Notes: a model not told the origin generated them from the sequence alone. A stretch of DNA of 64,000 nucleotides from Catellatospora paridis (GCF_009720365.1 NZ_ML769318.1:146012-210011), one strand, 5' to 3'; counted from the first letter of the stretch, positions 42,673 through 52,035 are shown. Program-made: numbers and translations.

Positions 42673-44031
42673 GTGATCAGCGTGTTCGACCTTTTCAAGA
42701 TCGGGATCGGGCCCTCCAGCTCGCATACGGTCGGGCCGATGCGCGCCGCCAACCGGTTCGCGACCGGGCTGAAGGCGGACGGGCTGCTCAGCGACGTCGT
42801 GCTGGTGCGCGCCGAGCTCTTCGGATCGCTGGGCGCGACCGGCCACGGGCACGGCAGCGACAAGGCGGTGCTGCTCGGGCTGGCCGGCGACGATCCCGAG
42901 ACCGTCGACACGGCCACCGCCGACGCCCGCTTCCGCGAGATCAAGGCGGCGGGCCGGGTCCGGCTGCTCGACATCGAGGACGCCTCGTTCGAGCTGACCC
43001 TGCACCGCCGGCGCTCGCTGCCCTACCACCCCAACGGGATGACCTTCGCGGCCTTCGACGCGGCCGGGGCGTGCGTGCGCGAGCGCACCTACTACTCGGT
43101 CGGCGGCGGCTTCGTGGTGGACGAGACCGCGGCCGGGGCAGACCGCATCAAACCGGATGACACGGTGGTCCGCTTCCCGTACCGGACCGGCGGCGAGCTG
43201 CTCGCCCTGGCCAAGGACACCGGCCTGCGGATCAGCGACATCGTGCTGGCCAACGAGCTGTCCTGGCGCTCGGAGGCCGACGTGCGGGCCGGGCTGCTGC
43301 GCATCTGGCAGGTCATGCAGGACTGCGTGGAGACCGGCTGCACCGTCGAGGGCACCCTGCCCGGCGGCCTGAAGGTGCGCCGCCGCGCCGCGGAACTGCA
43401 CCGGACGTTGTCCAAGGAGCACTTCACCACCGACCCGCTGCGGGTCATGGACTGGATCACGCTGTTCGCGCTCGCCGTGAACGAGGAGAACGCGGCCGGC
43501 GGCCGGGTGGTGACCGCCCCGACCAACGGCGCGGCCGGCATCGTGCCCGCGGTGCTGCACTACTACGCCCGCTTCGTGCCCGGCGCGAACGACGACGGCG
43601 TGGTGCGATTCCTGCTCACCGCCGCCGCGATCGGCGTGCTGTTCAAGGAGAACGCCTCCATCTCCGGGGCCGAGGTCGGCTGCCAGGGCGAGGTGGGCTC
43701 GGCCTGCTCGATGGCGGCGGCCGGGCTGGCCGAGGTGCTCGGCGGCACCCCGGAGCAGGTGGAGAACGCCGCCGAGATCGCGATGGAGCACAACCTCGGG
43801 CTCACCTGCGACCCGGTGGGCGGCCTGGTGCAGATCCCGTGCATCGAGCGCAACGCGGTGGCCAGCGTCAAGGCGATCACCGCGGCCCGGCTGGCGCTGC
43901 GCGGCGACGGCAACCACTTCGTCTCCCTGGACAAGGTGATCAAGACGATGCGGGAGACCGGCGCCGACATGAAGGTCAAGTACAAGGAGACCGCGCGCGG
44001 CGGGCTGGCCGTCAACGTGATCGAGTGCTGA
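42673..44031 (+). CDS. sdaA: L-serine ammonia-lyase, iron-sulfur type
   Basis: 452 residues, the fused alpha-beta form. The beta part begins [20 protein letters not shown] and the alpha part has [19 protein letters not shown]. Cys residues for the catalytic 4Fe-4S cluster are in [12 protein letters not shown] and [20 protein letters not shown]. It deaminates serine to pyruvate, the opposite direction from serC. GTG start at 42673. Confidence 0.95.
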   Translation: MISVFDLFKIGIGPSSSHTVGPMRAANRFATGLKADGLLSDVVLVRAELFGSLGATGHGHGSDKAVLLGLAGDDPETVDTATADARFREIKAAGRVRLLDIEDASFELTLHRRRSLPYHPNGMTFAAFDAAGACVRERTYYSVGGGFVVDETAAGADRIKPDDTVVRFPYRTGGELLALAKDTGLRISDIVLANELSWRSEADVRAGLLRIWQVMQDCVETGCTVEGTLPGGLKVRRRAAELHRTLSKEHFTTDPLRVMDWITLFALAVNEENAAGGRVVTAPTNGAAGIVPAVLHYYARFVPGANDDGVVRFLLTAAAIGVLFKENASISGAEVGCQGEVGSACSMAAAGLAEVLGGTPEQVENAAEIAMEHNLGLTCDPVGGLVQIPCIERNAVASVKAITAARLALRGDGNHFVSLDKVIKTMRETGADMKVKYKETARGGLAVNVIEC

Positions 44032-44140
44032 CGAGCCGTCCTCTGGTTTCACCCGTGTAAGCGTGGTCGGCGTTGTTAGCGTTGGGGCGACACCGAACGC
44101 GGGCCGCACCGGCCCCGCAGCACAGGGGGCCGATGCCGAC

Positions 44141-46315
44141 GTGACGCTGCTGAGCATCGTCCTGCCCGCCTACAAGGTGCAGGGCTACCTGCGCGAGTGC
44201 CTCGACTCGATCCTGGACCAGGGCTTCGGCGACGTGGAGCTGATCGCCGTCGACGACCGCTCGCCCGACCACTGCGGCGAGATCTTCGACGAGTACGCCG
44301 CCCGGGACACCCGGGTCAGGGTGCTGCACCTGGCGCAGAACGTCGGGCTCGGCGAGGCGCGCAACGTCGGCCTGGCCCAGGCGACCGGCGAGTACGTGTG
44401 GTTCGTCGACACCGACGACACGCTCACCCCGGGCTCGCTGGAGACGGTCGCGCGGGCGCTGCGCGAGCAGGCGCCGGACGTGCTGATCGTGGACTTCGAG
44501 CGCACTTACCCCATCGGGCGGCCGCGCCGCAGCAGGCTGCGCCGGTCGTTCGCCGCCGCGGCCGGGCCCAACGGAGCCGACCTGCAGGCCCGCCCGGACC
44601 TGATCAAGACGATCCACACCGTGTGGAACAAGATCGTACGACGGGACCTGCTGGCCAAGCTCGACCTGCGCTTCGCCCCCGGCTGGTACGAGGACGTCTC
44701 CTGGACGTATCCGCTGCTGGTGGGCGCGGAGCGGATCTTCACGCTGGGGGAGGTCTGCTACGCGTACCGCCAGCGCCGCCAGGGCGCGATCACACGCACC
44801 GTGAACCCCCGGCACCTCGAGGTCTTCACCCACTGGGAGCGGGCCTGGGAGCTGATCGACCGGCAGGGCAGCCGGGCCGACCCGATCCGGCCGGTGCTGT
44901 TCGCGCGCATGATCTGGCACCTGATGCAGACCGTCGGCAACACCGAGCGGCTGCCGCCGAACCTGCGCCGGCACTCGTTCCTGCGCACCGCCGACATGTT
45001 CGCCCGCTACCGGCCCGCGGGCGGGTTCGCCCCGCCGCGCGGTGCGGACGGGCTGCGCTACCGGCTGGTGGCCCGGCGCGCCTGGCGCTCGTACACGGCG
45101 CTGCAAGCGGTGCGGCGCGCCCAGCGCGGGCTGCGCGGCGCGCTCGCCGCCAGGCTGCGCGAACACGCCGGGTCCGGCTCCCACCTGGGCCTGCTCGCCC
45201 GCGCCTACTACCGGCTGCAGCGCCGCCTGCCACTCGACGAGAACCTGGCCGGCTACGCCGCGTACTGGTACCGCGAGGTCTCCTGCAACCCGGCCGCGGT
45301 CGAGCAGGCCGCCCGCCGACTCGCCCCGCACCTGCGCGGGGTGTGGGTGGTCGGCAGGGACGCGAGCGGCGCCGTGCCCGCGGGCACGGTGCACGTGGTC
45401 GAGGGCTCGCGGGCGTACTACCGGCTGCTGGCCCGGGCGAAGTACCTCGTCAACAACGTGAACTTCCCGGACTTCGTGCGCAAGCGGCCGGGCCAGGTGC
45501 ACCTGCAGACGCACCACGGCACGCCGGTCAAGGCGATGGGCCTGGACGAGCAGCACTTCCCGGCGGGCGAGCGGCACAACTTCGCGGCCCTGCTGCGCCG
45601 CAGCGACCGCTGGGACTTCAGCGTCAGCGCGAACGCCCACAGCACCGAGGTGTGGGAGCGCGTCTACCCATGCGCGTTCGAGCCGCTGGAGACCGGCTCG
45701 CCCCGCAACGACCGGCTGGCCCGCGCGGGCGCGGGCGAGTCCGCGGCGGCGCGGGCGGCGCTGGGCGTGCCCGAGGACGAGACCGTCGTGCTGTACATGC
45801 CGACGTCGCGCCCGGAGCCGCTGACCCTGCCGCCGTTCGATCCGGCGGCGCTCGCCGCGGCGCTGGGCCCGCGCGGCCGGGTGCTGGTGCGCGGCCGGCT
45901 GGTGCCCGGAGCGGACTCGCCGCACCCCCAGGTGCAGGACGTGTCCGGGTATCGGGTCGTGGAGGACCTCTACCTCGCCGCGGACATCCTGGTCAGCGAC
46001 TACTCGTCGGTGATCTTCGACTTCGCGGTGCTGGACCGGCCCATCGTGCTCTACGTGCCGGACTGGGCGCAGTACCGCGCCGCCCGCGGCGCGTCGCTGG
46101 ACGTGATCGCGCACGCGCCGGGTCCGGTCGCCGGCAGCTTCGCCGAACTGGTGTCACTGCTCGGCGAGGGCCGCGCGAACGCGTCGAGTGAGCGCCGCGC
46201 CGCGTTCCGTGACCGCTTCTGCGCCTGGGAGGACGGCCACGCCGCCGACCGCGTGGTGCGCCGCGTTTTTCTCGGCGAGCAGGTCACGCCGCCGCGGCCG
46301 CTGCCGCCGCACTGA
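44141..46315 (+). CDS. Bifunctional GT2 glycosyltransferase / CDP-glycerol glycerophosphotransferase
   Basis: 724 residues. The N-terminal GT2 domain (about 1-230) has LLSIVLPAYKVQGYLRECLD and the DxD motif in WFVDTDDTL. The C-terminal 390 residues are a TagF/TagB-like glycerophosphotransferase: HHGTPVKAMGLDE and DILVSDYSSVIFDFAVLDRP. Together they should build a wall glycopolymer containing polyol phosphate and sugar, from activated precursors at the inner membrane face. GTG start at 44141; an in-frame GTG at 44063 is possible. A terminator follows. The GT2 at 55015 resembles its first half. Confidence 0.88.
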   Translation: MTLLSIVLPAYKVQGYLRECLDSILDQGFGDVELIAVDDRSPDHCGEIFDEYAARDTRVRVLHLAQNVGLGEARNVGLAQATGEYVWFVDTDDTLTPGSLETVARALREQAPDVLIVDFERTYPIGRPRRSRLRRSFAAAAGPNGADLQARPDLIKTIHTVWNKIVRRDLLAKLDLRFAPGWYEDVSWTYPLLVGAERIFTLGEVCYAYRQRRQGAITRTVNPRHLEVFTHWERAWELIDRQGSRADPIRPVLFARMIWHLMQTVGNTERLPPNLRRHSFLRTADMFARYRPAGGFAPPRGADGLRYRLVARRAWRSYTALQAVRRAQRGLRGALAARLREHAGSGSHLGLLARAYYRLQRRLPLDENLAGYAAYWYREVSCNPAAVEQAARRLAPHLRGVWVVGRDASGAVPAGTVHVVEGSRAYYRLLARAKYLVNNVNFPDFVRKRPGQVHLQTHHGTPVKAMGLDEQHFPAGERHNFAALLRRSDRWDFSVSANAHSTEVWERVYPCAFEPLETGSPRNDRLARAGAGESAAARAALGVPEDETVVLYMPTSRPEPLTLPPFDPAALAAALGPRGRVLVRGRLVPGADSPHPQVQDVSGYRVVEDLYLAADILVSDYSSVIFDFAVLDRPIVLYVPDWAQYRAARGASLDVIAHAPGPVAGSFAELVSLLGEGRANASSERRAAFRDRFCAWEDGHAADRVVRRVFLGEQVTPPRPLPPH

Positions 46316-46331
46316 GGATCACATCGCCTCC

Positions 46332-46367
46332 GCGAGGCCCGGACCACGACAGCGGTCCGGGCCTCGC
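46332..46367 (+). terminator. Terminator of the wall-polymer transferase gene
   Basis: A perfect 14-bp stem (GCGAGGCCCGGACC and its complement) with an 8-base loop, 16 bases past the stop. Confidence 0.88.
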
Positions 46368-46554
46368 CGTATGCACCCTCCGAAGAAGACACCGTGTGTT
46401 CATGGACGATTTCGCAGCGTCGTGATCTGCGGGAGCGGCAAGGTAATAGATCCGTGACCGGGTGAACATGGAACGTTTACCCGATAGGAAGGCGGGGGAT
46501 TTTTCGCGAGAGTGTCCAGATTCGGGGCCGGAACGAGGGCTGTGGGAGGAGACG

Positions 46555-47865
46555 GTGACAACCGTCGCGCTCAAAGACGTCACCAAGGTATTTCCAGATG
46601 GGACCGTAGCGGTCGACAACGTCAGCCTGGACGTGGCCGACGGGGAGTTCATGGTGCTCCTGGGTCCTTCCGGCTGCGGCAAATCGACCGTACTTCGCAT
46701 GATCGCCGGGCTTGAGGATCCCAGCAGCGGCGCCGTTGTGCTCGACGGCCAGCTGGCCAACCAGCTCCCGCCGCGCGACCGGCGCATCGCCATGGTCTTC
46801 CAGGACTTCGCGCTGTACCCGCACATGACCGTGGGAGAGAACATCGGCTTCCCGCTGCGGCTGTCCGGCGTCGAGCCGGAGCCGCGGGCGGAGCGGGTCG
46901 CCGACGTGGCCAGCGCTCTGGGCATCGGGGACGTGCTGGGCCGCAAGCCGAGCCAGCTGTCCGGCGGCCAGCGCCAGCGGGTGGCCATGGGCCGCGCCAT
47001 CGTGCGCCGTCCCGGGCTGTTCCTGATGGACGAGCCGCTGTCCAACCTCGACAGCGGCCTGCGCGCCGAACTGCGCGCGGAGATCTCCGGGCTGGTCCGG
47101 GAGCTGGGCGTCAGCACCGTGTACGTGACGCACGACCAGGCCGAGGCGCTGACCATGGCCGACCGGGTCGCCATCATGCGCAAGGGCGTGCTGCAGGACG
47201 TGGGCACGCCGACGCAGGTGTACGGCAAGCCGGCCACCCTCTACGTGGCCGCCTTCCTGGGCAGCCCGCGCATGAACCTGCTGGAGGCGTCGGTCTACGT
47301 GCACCTCGACCGCTACGTCCAGCTCAACCTGGGCGAGCAGTCGCTGTACCTGAAGTGGGACGACATCCGCGCTCGCGCCGTGTCGCACTTCCACGGCGAG
47401 CGCATCGTCATCGGCGTACGGGCCGAGGCCCTCACGCCGGTCGCCCCGGACACCCCGGGCGACGTGCTGCAGGGCCGCATCCGCTACCTGGAGCACCACG
47501 GTCACGAGTCGCTGGCCTTCGTGGACATCGGCGCGACCGCGGTCGTGGTCGACGAGATCGGCCGCTCCGCGGCCGAGCAGGAGGAGCACGGCTCCCGGCT
47601 GCGCCGCTTCGGCCATGTCATCAACCGGATGAAGGGCCGCTCCAACGGCGCCGCCACCTCGGTGGTCGAACGGCCGTCGAGCCGTGAGCGGGAGAGCGTT
47701 CTCTCGGACCCGGGCCGCCACCACCGGCGTGCCGCCGAGCTGGCGGTACGGCTCGCGCCGTACCCGCAGATCAGCTCGGGACACCCGCTGTCCATCGCGG
47801 TGCGCATGGACGCGCTGCACTTCTTCGACGAGCGCGGTGACCGGATCGACGTCGGCTGGCGCTGA
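46555..47865 (+). CDS. ABC transporter ATP-binding protein, UgpC/MsiK-like
   Basis: 436 residues. Walker A is LGPSGCGKST, the Q-loop is in MVFQDFALYP, the signature is LSGGQRQRVAMGRA, and Walker B is GLFLMDEPLSNLD. The C-terminal regulatory domain is of the MalK/UgpC kind but carries an insert of about 60 charged residues (HGSRLRRFGHVINRMKGRSN onward). No permease or binding protein is adjacent, so it may energise several distant sugar importers, as MsiK does in Streptomyces. GTG with GGGAGGAGAC upstream. Confidence 0.88.
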   Translation: MTTVALKDVTKVFPDGTVAVDNVSLDVADGEFMVLLGPSGCGKSTVLRMIAGLEDPSSGAVVLDGQLANQLPPRDRRIAMVFQDFALYPHMTVGENIGFPLRLSGVEPEPRAERVADVASALGIGDVLGRKPSQLSGGQRQRVAMGRAIVRRPGLFLMDEPLSNLDSGLRAELRAEISGLVRELGVSTVYVTHDQAEALTMADRVAIMRKGVLQDVGTPTQVYGKPATLYVAAFLGSPRMNLLEASVYVHLDRYVQLNLGEQSLYLKWDDIRARAVSHFHGERIVIGVRAEALTPVAPDTPGDVLQGRIRYLEHHGHESLAFVDIGATAVVVDEIGRSAAEQEEHGSRLRRFGHVINRMKGRSNGAATSVVERPSSRERESVLSDPGRHHRRAAELAVRLAPYPQISSGHPLSIAVRMDALHFFDERGDRIDVGWR

Positions 47866-47879
47866 CGGGTCACCGCCTC

Positions 47880-47900
47880 CCGCGGCCGCTACGGCCGCGG
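47880..47900 (+). terminator. Short stem-loop after the ABC ATPase gene
   Basis: An 8-bp G/C stem (CCGCGGCC and complement) with a GCTAC loop, 14 bases past the stop and directly before hairpin element C. Confidence 0.55.
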
Positions 47901-47902
47901 TC

Positions 47903-47969
47903 CAAGATCGCCGTTTCGTGTCGAAACCTGTGTTCTCACTCAAGGTTCCGACCCGAGGCGGCGATCTTC
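47903..47969. repeat. Dispersed hairpin element, copy C (67 bases)
   Basis: An imperfect inverted repeat whose arms read CAAGATCGCCGTTTCGTGTC and, on the complement of the right side, GAAGATCGCCGCCTCGGGTC. The loop holds TGTGTTCTCACT. Third member of the family at 27861 and 29641, with the same total length as copy A. It lies between two same-strand genes and is the most degraded copy. Confidence 0.75.
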
Positions 47970-48022
47970 ATGCCACGCCGGCCCCTTGCCGCCGATAGTT
48001 ACTGGTGGGTAACCTGGCGGGT

Positions 48023-48487
48023 ATGACGATCGACGCCACTGTTGTCGCCGAGGGGCTGCTGGCCACCGTGCCGTTCGCGCGGACCATCGGCATCCGGTTC
48101 ACCGAGATCACCGTCGACGGGGACGGGGTGCGCGCCGTCGCCACGCTGCCGGACGACCCCGCCGTGCACAACCACGTCGGCGGACCGCATGCCGGCGCGA
48201 TGTTCAGCCTCGGGGAGACCGCCTCCGGTGCGATCGTGCTCGCCGCGTTCGGCGACCAGCTGCACCGGGCCACGCCGCTCGCGGTGCGCGCGGGCATCGC
48301 GTACCAGAAACTGGCCATGGGCGTCGTCAGCGCGACCGCCACGCTCTCCCGGCCCCCCGCGGACGTGGTGGCCGAACTGGACGCCGGGCAGCGGCCCGAG
48401 TTCGAGGTCAACGTCGTCATCGCCAACGCCGAGGGCGTGACCACGGGCGAGATGGCCATCACCTGGACCCTGCGCCCCCACCGCTGA
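48023..48487 (+). CDS. Hot-dog fold thioesterase (DUF4442-like)
   Basis: 154 residues. The hot-dog fold is suggested by VHNHVGGPHAGAMFSLGETA, where the HxGxxxxxGE-like stretch matches thioesterase helices, and by VSATATLSRPPADV. Members hydrolyse acyl-CoA; the substrate is unknown. The ATG at 48023 is preferred to a GTG at 48005. Convergent with the MFS gene. Confidence 0.8.
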   Translation: MTIDATVVAEGLLATVPFARTIGIRFTEITVDGDGVRAVATLPDDPAVHNHVGGPHAGAMFSLGETASGAIVLAAFGDQLHRATPLAVRAGIAYQKLAMGVVSATATLSRPPADVVAELDAGQRPEFEVNVVIANAEGVTTGEMAITWTLRPHR

Positions 48488-48570
48488 ACATCTGACCACG
48501 CGGCCGGTGGCCAACGGCGGAACGCGTCCCCACGAGCCGCCGCGGCCCGGCTTCGGCGACGTGACCCGGG

Positions 48571-49824
48571 TCAGCCGACGGCGGACAGCGTCGCGGTCGC
48601 GGCGTCCGGGGCCGCGCCCCGGCGGCCTGCCTGGCGCAGTCCCCAGCGGATGATGTGCGGCGCGGCCAGGCCCGCGGCCGCGAAGATCGCGGCGAGGGCG
48701 CTCCAGCCCGGGGCGCCCCAGCCGATGACCAGCGCCGTGATGACCGGCGGCCCCACCATGTTGCCGAGCTGCCGCCCCGTCTGGTGCACCCCCTGATACT
48801 GGCCCTGCGCCCAGTCCGGGGCCAGGTCGAAGACGACCGCGAACGTCGCACTCGACAGCCACAGTTCGCCCAGCACGTGCACCGCCGACGCCGCCAGCAC
48901 CAACACCGTCACCAGCCACGACGGCCGCCCCGCGGACAGCCCGAACAGCACGCACGACGCGGCCACCACGAGCGCGCCGCGCCGGGCCACACCCACCGCG
49001 TCCGCCGCGGTGTGCGTGCCACGGGAGGCCCACACCTGCAGGGTGACGCAGCCGATCGTGTTCACCAGCAGCGCCGCGGAGACCAGCGCGACCGGCGCCC
49101 GCGTGTGCGCGATCAGCCAAAGCGGCAGCGCCAGGCTCAGCACCTCGTTGTAGAGCGCCGCCACCACCCCGTCGAGCAGTGCGAACGCCAGGAACGGGCG
49201 ATCGCGCAGGGCGGCCATCCGCGGCCCGCCAGGCGGAGCCGACGCGGGGGCGACGGCGCTGACCCGCCTGACGACGACGGCCGCCAGCAGGAACGTCACC
49301 GCATTGCCCAGCAGCACGGCTAGGTAGCCCGCGCGGGTGTCCAGCAGCAGCGGCAGGCCGCCGGCCAGGGTGCCCAGCGCGATGCCGGCGTTGTTCGTGG
49401 ACCGGATGAAGGCCCGGGTGCGCACCCGCTCCGCCGGGGGCACCGCGCCCGCGATCATCGCGCCGTTGGCCGCCTTCACCGTCGCGTCGGCCACCGCGAT
49501 CACACAGGCGATCAGCACGTACGACCACAGGTCGCGGACCTGGGTCAGGCTGGTGAAGCAGGCCGCGAGCATGAGCAGCGCCACGATCTGCACCTGCTTC
49601 GGGCCCCGGCGGTCGGCGAGGTAGCCCATGGGCGTGGTGAGCACCATGCCGGCCAGGGCCGCCGCGCTCAGGCCGAGCGCCACCTGGGCCGGGCTGAGGC
49701 CGACCGAGCGGGTGAGGAAGAGCGCGCTGGTGGTGAGGTAGGCGCCGTTGCCGAAGGTGTTCACCAGGGTGGCGAACATGAGGACGCGCGGCGTGCCCGG
49801 GGCGGGGAGGAACTTGCTGAACAC
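48571..49824 (-). CDS. MFS transporter
   Basis: 417 residues and about 12 membrane helices. The loop 2-3 motif is MGYLADRRGPKQVQ. Other features are VFSKFLPAPGTPRVLMFATL at the start and GQYQGVHQTGRQLGNMVGPP before the last helices, as in multidrug-type exporters. Substrate unknown. The GTG at 49824 lies seven bases after TAATAT, so the mRNA is probably leaderless. A near-perfect 20-bp palindrome fills the promoter spacer, so a TetR-type repressor encoded elsewhere probably controls it. Confidence 0.87.
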   Translation of the reverse strand: MFSKFLPAPGTPRVLMFATLVNTFGNGAYLTTSALFLTRSVGLSPAQVALGLSAAALAGMVLTTPMGYLADRRGPKQVQIVALLMLAACFTSLTQVRDLWSYVLIACVIAVADATVKAANGAMIAGAVPPAERVRTRAFIRSTNNAGIALGTLAGGLPLLLDTRAGYLAVLLGNAVTFLLAAVVVRRVSAVAPASAPPGGPRMAALRDRPFLAFALLDGVVAALYNEVLSLALPLWLIAHTRAPVALVSAALLVNTIGCVTLQVWASRGTHTAADAVGVARRGALVVAASCVLFGLSAGRPSWLVTVLVLAASAVHVLGELWLSSATFAVVFDLAPDWAQGQYQGVHQTGRQLGNMVGPPVITALVIGWGAPGWSALAAIFAAAGLAAPHIIRWGLRQAGRRGAAPDAATATLSAVG

Positions 49825-49831
49825 GCTGGCG

Positions 49832-49862
49832 ATATTAACAGTACGTACGTACGGTTTGTAAA
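49832..49862 (-). promoter_or_regulatory. Promoter of the MFS gene with a TACGTA-type operator in its spacer
   Basis: On the minus strand: TTTACA (49862-49857), a 19-base spacer, TAATAT (49837-49832), then seven bases to the GTG. Positions 49837-49856 form a 20-bp inverted repeat with one mismatched pair, centred on GTACGTACGTAC. A protein bound there would block RNA polymerase. The motif resembles TetR-family sites; no regulator gene is adjacent. Confidence 0.65.
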
Positions 49863-49956
49863 GTCGGAGGCCGTGAGCTGGGTGGGGAACACGGGCGGGT
49901 GCCCGCGGCACCTCGTACCGCGAGATGTCCCGCCGGTCGCTAGACTGTGCACTCGC

Positions 49957-50029
<73 letters not shown>

Positions 50030-50208
50030 CCTCCACGATCAGGCATTTCCCCTCCGAACTGGGGAGACGCACGTCAGCCGATCGAACGCAAACGCGGCCG
50101 CATGCCACCCCAAGCCGCCGTTCGCCGGCAGCGTTTTAGCAGGTCGCAAAGCAACGCGGCCGCATCGCGACCGCGTTGTCCGCCTGTTGAGCGAGCACCG
50201 GAAAACGT

Positions 50209-50233
50209 GGGTGGCCGTCCGGGACGGCCACCC
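50209..50233 (-). terminator. Terminator of the second sigma operon
   Basis: An 11-bp stem (GGGTGGCCGTC and complement) with a CGG loop, directly next to the stop codon of the membrane protein gene on the minus strand. The region 50030-50208 towards the tRNA holds no gene I can see. Confidence 0.8.
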
Positions 50234-51313
50234 CTACTCCGAAAAGGGCGCACGCATCGAGAATCCGGTCTCCTGCATGATCTGCCAGACGATGCCCATC
50301 GTGAGTTGCGCCCGTCGCGCCCCGTTGTCCAGGCCGCGCCCGGTGCACGAGCTGAAGATCGCCCATACCCGTGTCGTGGTGGTGCCGGAACGCACGATGA
50401 GCATCGCGTCCGCGATGACGGGACCCTCCTGCGTGCACACGCGTGCCGGGGGGTCAGGGTTGGCGCCGGGCTCGGCCGCGTTCAGTCTGTCGGCCAGGCG
50501 CACGGCGTCGACCCCAGCGAGAGCCATCGATCTGCGCAGCCGGCCTTCGACCTGCTCATTCCCGAATCCGGTGTGATAGACGCAGATCGCGATCGATGCC
50601 GGATACGGCGGTACGAACGGACCGGTCGAGAGGCTGTCCACGACGCTCGGCTCACGGACCGGCCGCAGCGTCGGGCAACCTGCGTGGTCGACGTCCACCA
50701 GGCGGAAACTCCCGAGGATGTGCTCGGTCTTCGCCGCGTTCATCGTCCGGACCGTTAGGCCCAGCCGCCTCGACGGGACCTCGATCGCTCCGGCGTAGCG
50801 CCCGTCGGGCAGCCGGAAGTCGCCGCGCAGGGCCGGGACCCCGTCGATGGTCACAGGTCGCATTTGGGGCTTGGTGTCGCCCTCGGTCCCGGTCCCGAGC
50901 AGGGCGACCTCCTTGTCGACCGGCTCGGTCCAACCGCAGGTATGTTCGGAACGCGGGAACCGCGCGACGCTCGGCGCGTTGGTGCCGAGACAGCCGAAGT
51001 CCTCCTGTGTCCAGTCGCCGGGGACCATGACCTGGGCGCCGAGCCAGCTTTCCCAGCGCCATCCGGTCGTGTCCGGGCCGGCGACCGGTGCCGGGTCGGC
51101 GTGGCGTCCCCCGCCGGTGGCGGCGACGCCGACCACGGCACCGCCCAGCACCGCGAAGACCGCCACGGCCACGCCGACCGCCCGCATGGTGCGCCTGCGG
51201 CGGTCCGCCCGCGCCCGTACCGCCACGACCAGGCCCGGGGCACGACCCGAGACCAGATGCTCATGGTGGCGGAACGTGTCGCGCACCAGGGTTTCCGTCT
51301 CAAGTTCCTTCAC
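50234..51313 (-). CDS. Membrane-anchored protein, partner of SigE-family sigma factor
   Basis: 359 residues. The cytoplasmic N-terminus of about 46 residues (VKELETETLVRDTFRHHEHL) is followed by one membrane helix (AVGVAVAVFAVLGGAVVGVA) and a large outer domain with spaced Cys residues (DFGCLG, HTCGW, HAGCPT, AICVYH, ARVCTQ, SSCTGR). Six Cys outside the membrane suggest disulfides. No known domain. Its GTG overlaps the stop of the sigma gene by four bases. The layout repeats that of the pair at 6253-7961, though the outer domains are unrelated. Confidence 0.75.
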   Translation of the reverse strand: MKELETETLVRDTFRHHEHLVSGRAPGLVVAVRARADRRRRTMRAVGVAVAVFAVLGGAVVGVAATGGGRHADPAPVAGPDTTGWRWESWLGAQVMVPGDWTQEDFGCLGTNAPSVARFPRSEHTCGWTEPVDKEVALLGTGTEGDTKPQMRPVTIDGVPALRGDFRLPDGRYAGAIEVPSRRLGLTVRTMNAAKTEHILGSFRLVDVDHAGCPTLRPVREPSVVDSLSTGPFVPPYPASIAICVYHTGFGNEQVEGRLRRSMALAGVDAVRLADRLNAAEPGANPDPPARVCTQEGPVIADAMLIVRSGTTTTRVWAIFSSCTGRGLDNGARRAQLTMGIVWQIMQETGFSMRAPFSE

Positions 51314-51801
51314 GGCAACGCCTCCCACTCCATTTCAGGCACGACCGTTCGCAGCGCGGCCAGCCCTCGCGCCGCCTGCGACCGGACCGTGCCCTGCGCA
51401 CAACCGAGCACCACCGCGATCTCCGCGTCGGAAAGGTCCTCGTAGTACCTGAGCACGAGGACCGCCCGCTGCCTGTTCGGCAGCCGCCCCAGCAGCTGCC
51501 AGGCGGCGTCGCGCGCCTCGTACCGGCTGGCGCCGCCCGCCACCCGGTCCGCCGGCGTACCCACGAGGAGCTCCCTCGTGCCCCGCCGCCTCCACCACCG
51601 CAGATGGTCATTGACCAGCACTTTCTTCAGGTACGCCTCGGGCCGCTCCATCGCCGCCACGCGGGACCAACGTACGTAGGCCTTGGCCAGCACGGACTGC
51701 ACCAGGTCCTCGGCGTGGTGCCGGTCGCCGGTGAGCATCAACGCCAACCGGAGCAACGCGTCACCTCGGGCGACCACGAAGTCCTCGAACGTCGGCTCCA
51801 T
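51310..51801 (-). CDS. SigE-family ECF RNA polymerase sigma factor
   Basis: 163 residues. Region 2: LLRLALMLTGDRHHAEDLVQ, then YVRWSRVAAMERPEAYLKKV. Region 4: LPNRQRAVLVLRYYEDLSDA and VLGCAQGTVRSQAARGLAAL. It belongs to the same SigE-type group as the gene at 7443. The ATG at 51801 has GGAGGTGCG before it and is preferred to one 12 bases upstream. Its stop overlaps the start of the membrane partner gene. Confidence 0.92.
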   Translation of the reverse strand: MEPTFEDFVVARGDALLRLALMLTGDRHHAEDLVQSVLAKAYVRWSRVAAMERPEAYLKKVLVNDHLRWWRRRGTRELLVGTPADRVAGGASRYEARDAAWQLLGRLPNRQRAVLVLRYYEDLSDAEIAVVLGCAQGTVRSQAARGLAALRTVVPEMEWEALP

Positions 51802-52035
51802 CGCACCTCCCATGACTTCCTAAGGCTGCGGGGTGCTTCAACTGCTGCACGGTGAGCGAAAGAATTTAGGTCACTTGGACCTGCGTCCCGGACAGGATCG
51901 CGGCCTGCCCGTGGCTCGGGCGTGAGCGACCGTTGTGCACCGCCCGTCGTGTTTGTGGTCGGTGAACTGCTGGGCGCGTCGGCGAGGACGCCCACGCCTC
52001 CGGTTGTGGCCTCTGAGCTGGCATAATCCGCTGAC

